Assembly (NCBI GenBank): GCA_025677835.1
Contig: JAIXMR010000045.1
Location: 115,378-179,377, forward strand
Reading direction: 5' to 3'
Origin: Sporodiniella umbellata
Taxonomy: Eukaryota; Mucoromycota; Mucoromycetes; Mucorales; Rhizopodaceae
Length of the DNA stretch: 64,000 nt
Under the pieces are notes generated by a model. That model saw only the letters and a program-made list of their open reading frames with translations, made no database searches and was not told the DNA's origin. The translations under genes and the position numbers were made by a program. Numbering within the stretch: position 1 is the first letter of the stretch; every line of letters starts with the position of its first letter. Shown piece after piece: positions 61,999 to 64,000 of this stretch.

Positions 61999-62359
61999 GA
62001 TGGAATAATAATAATAATAATAAAAACAATGGAAAAAAAAAAAAAAAAAAAATGGAAAAGGATGGATTTTTCTTTAGAAAAAAGGCGGGTTGGGAAAAAT
62101 TTCCTTTGGTGGTTGAGACCTAACACAAAAAAGGAAACCACCCCGACACATCCAAAAGCTGTCCATTTTTTGGCAATCCAATGGTATTGTGTTTGTAAAG
62201 CGAGCTAATCAAGACGTGGGTGATTTATCTTAATTCTGGGAGTTTTAATTATATTTCTATTTTTGTAAATAATACTGTTTATGGATATACGTGTCTCTTA
62301 CTACTTTTATCTAGAATAGTTTTTTGGGTAATTTACTATATTGGTTTTTTACTCTAAGT

Positions 62360-62455
62360 TTGCGGACTTTTTTATTTTTTTTGCGGATAGTAATTTTGTT
62401 TTTTTGCGGATGAATTTTTTTATTTTGCGGGTCAGAATTTTTTACTTTGCGGATG
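62360..62455. repeat. Five phased TTGCGG motifs (transposon end candidate)
   Basis: TTGCGG(A/G) occurs at 62360, 62381, 62404, 62425 and 62447, spaced 21, 23, 21 and 22 bp and separated by T-rich sequence. Two helical turns between copies would put them on one face of DNA. The array lies 80-180 bp beyond the transposase stop codon, where a terminal or subterminal repeat would be expected. Confidence 0.7.
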
Positions 62456-62488
62456 TGTATTTATTTACTTACATTATGTAATTAAAGC

Positions 62489-62506
62489 ATTGGCTCAAGA
62501 GCCAAT
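62489..62506. terminator. 8-bp perfect hairpin after transposase gene
   Basis: ATTGGCTC-AA-GAGCCAAT, a perfect inverted repeat, lies 33 bp beyond the transposase stop. It may act in 3' end formation or be part of the element's end. Its role is inferred from position only. Confidence 0.35.
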
Positions 62507-62538
62507 CATCTATTGAAAAACGAATAAGAATGCCTTAT

Positions 62539-63905
62539 CTAATTGGCACAGTCATTAACCGAAACCTTCTTAGCCGACTCAATAATTCTGACAGTCAAAT
62601 TATCATCAATTGTCAAACAAGCTCTCCTTATACTCCCTTTGATTTTTGACCAGAACAACTCAATAGGGTTTAAAAATGGTGAGTAAGGGGACAAATATGT
62701 GACTTTATAGCCACGATTTTCAATCAAATTTTGGACTTCATCCACTTTATGAATGGAAGCGTTATCCATAACCAGGTAACGGCCTTTCATCCCATGTTGA
62801 TCCAACGTATCCATAACATTACTCAAGGAAATGCTCACTACGTGTACCGACTCTAGTGTTTACCTCGACATCTTCCGCTTTACCATCTTTCCTCTTTCTT
62901 TTCTTCGAATGAGCAGCCTTCTTCTGAACAGCCTTTGGTTTACGCAAGGTTAAATCAATTACCCCTTTTTCGCAGATAGCACCGATTATAGTCACAGTAA
63001 TGCCTCTGTTCGAAGGAAGCAATGTCTTTGCAGGTGTTCCTCGCTTTGATCGGCCAAAGTTTCTACAAATATACATGTTAAAACCTGTCTCGTCGATAAA
63101 AACGCACCTATTTTCCCAATCCATATTTTTATCTGCTTTCCATTCTAGAACTCTTTCTTTGCGCAGATTGAGATTGTTGTGAGCTGCTCTTGCAGTTACA
63201 ACTCGTTTCAGCTTTTTGAGTGTTAATGATGCGTGCTGGACTAGATGTTTGTGAAGACCAGAAAGAGAAATCGATTTAATCTCGGGAAAATCTTGAAGTA
63301 ATGATTCCCTTGCCTGCCAGAGGACAGCTTCTGGATTTTCTCCATAAAAAGTGCAGAGAAAGTCGGTATGTTGTGGTTCGAGCTTCATGTGCCACTTGAT
63401 TCGAGGCTTTCTTAAACCAGGCAAACGCTTCTCTTCATCATCTCTATAAAGCTTCACATAATGCTGGGCTGTTCTCTCAACAATACCAACCATCATTCCA
63501 GCCTTTCTTGCTGAAAGCCCTCCCTCAATGACAAGGTCAAGAAGCTTTTGTATTTGCTCTGGATTATAAGATCTATAGAATCCCCGAACCTTGGAATTAC
63601 ACTTTAACAGGCGATAGTTTTGAGCTGCTATCTTTCTTTTCTTTAGCATGTGCCTCTGATGTTTCACTACTCATAGAAATATTTTGGCGAAAGCCTTGAT
63701 AGCTACTTAAATCCATAAGTTTCTTAACGTCGGGTTCCGCTACCTTCTTGCTTATTTCTGGCTGTCCCCAATAATGCCATTCCAAACCGACAGTGTTGTA
63801 TAAGTCATTTTGGACCGTTTCAATTTCCATGGGATCAGACACTGGAATCTCGTCCATTACATTAAAACAATGCATGTACTCATCTGGTACGTTATAAATA
63901 GACAT
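62539..63905 (-). pseudogene. DDE transposase (Tc1/mariner / IS630-like), frameshifted
   Basis: Three overlapping frames cover one transposase of about 450 residues. The first frame starts at ATG 63905 (MSIYNVPDEYMHCF); the frame then shifts near 63595 to NSKVRGFYRSYNPEQIQKLL, an HTH region (GLSARKAGMMVGIVERTAQH). The second part has the first catalytic Asp in CVFIDETGFNMY. A second shift near 62838 (HFLE-stop against LSNVMDTLDQHG) leads to the part with LVMDNASIHK (second Asp) and SPFLNPIELFWSKIKG (Glu). The DDE triad is intact, but two one-base shifts break the frame. The left terminal repeat lies beyond the window edge. Confidence 0.8.
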
Positions 63906-64000
63906 CTTGTAGTAATATTAAAAGGGTTAAATAAGAAACAGGAGTGTTTGCAAAATAGAACTATTTTATATGCTTTTTGATGTGAGGGAAAATCGCTTCG

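Overview
This window is a gene-dense, AT-rich stretch of a fungal nuclear chromosome. It most likely comes from an early-diverging filamentous fungus of the Mucoromycota (Mucorales-like). Three things point there: nearly every gene has several very short introns (about 45-160 nt, GT...ctaac/ctaat...AG); long A or T homopolymers sit in most introns and intergenic spaces; and the gene set is fungal (Mdm31, Whi2, Tom22, Ssb-type Hsp70, Kre2/Mnt1, fungal ODC antizyme, Vnx1-like exchanger). The genus is an inference. I saw no tRNA, rRNA, CRISPR or prokaryotic feature. All splice models were made by eye and checked for phase.

Layout. 0.4-8 kb: a J-domain/TMEM185 membrane protein, a RasGEF, a universal-stress-protein gene and a C2H2 finger gene, all on the minus strand. 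8-13 kb: a gene-poor AT-rich gap with one visibly decayed gene (10.3-10.8 kb, three in-frame stops) and some orphan exon-like ORFs. 13-26 kb: a TFEB/Cbf1-like bHLH factor, a coiled-coil protein, RPS23, an ASC-1/TRIP4 homologue, an AFG2/SPATA5L1-like AAA ATPase, CTP synthase, RPL13a, an unknown gene and a coiled-coil gene. 26-40 kb: a secreted Cys-rich protein, a CAX-type exchanger, a small membrane protein, a SIKE/FGFR1OP2-like STRIPAK protein, a Sec7-PH Arf-GEF, Mdm31, a secreted protein and an ornithine decarboxylase antizyme. 40-53 kb: Tom22, Ssb Hsp70, a PHD-type 2-oxoglutarate hydroxylase, an arrestin-domain protein, a Whi2-like protein, a class 3 lipase and DAHP synthase. 54-64 kb: a C2-type phosphatidylserine decarboxylase, a Kre2-type mannosyltransferase, hexokinase and, at the right edge, a frameshifted DDE (Tc1/mariner-like) transposase with an unusual phased motif array.

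There is no operon-like pathway cluster. Many neighbours are divergent pairs with short shared promoters (RPS23/ASC-1, CTP synthase/RPL13a, Tom22/Ssb, SIKE/Arf-GEF). Three ribosome or translation genes (RPS23, ASC-1, RPL13a), CTP synthase and the AAA ATPase lie together at 16-23 kb. The most interesting signals are the antizyme reading-frame switch at two competing splice acceptors, an apparent GA-AG intron plus a GC-AG intron in the lipase gene, the five-fold TTGCGG array beside the transposase, and two possible structured RNA or DNA elements (26.15 kb and 53.66 kb).
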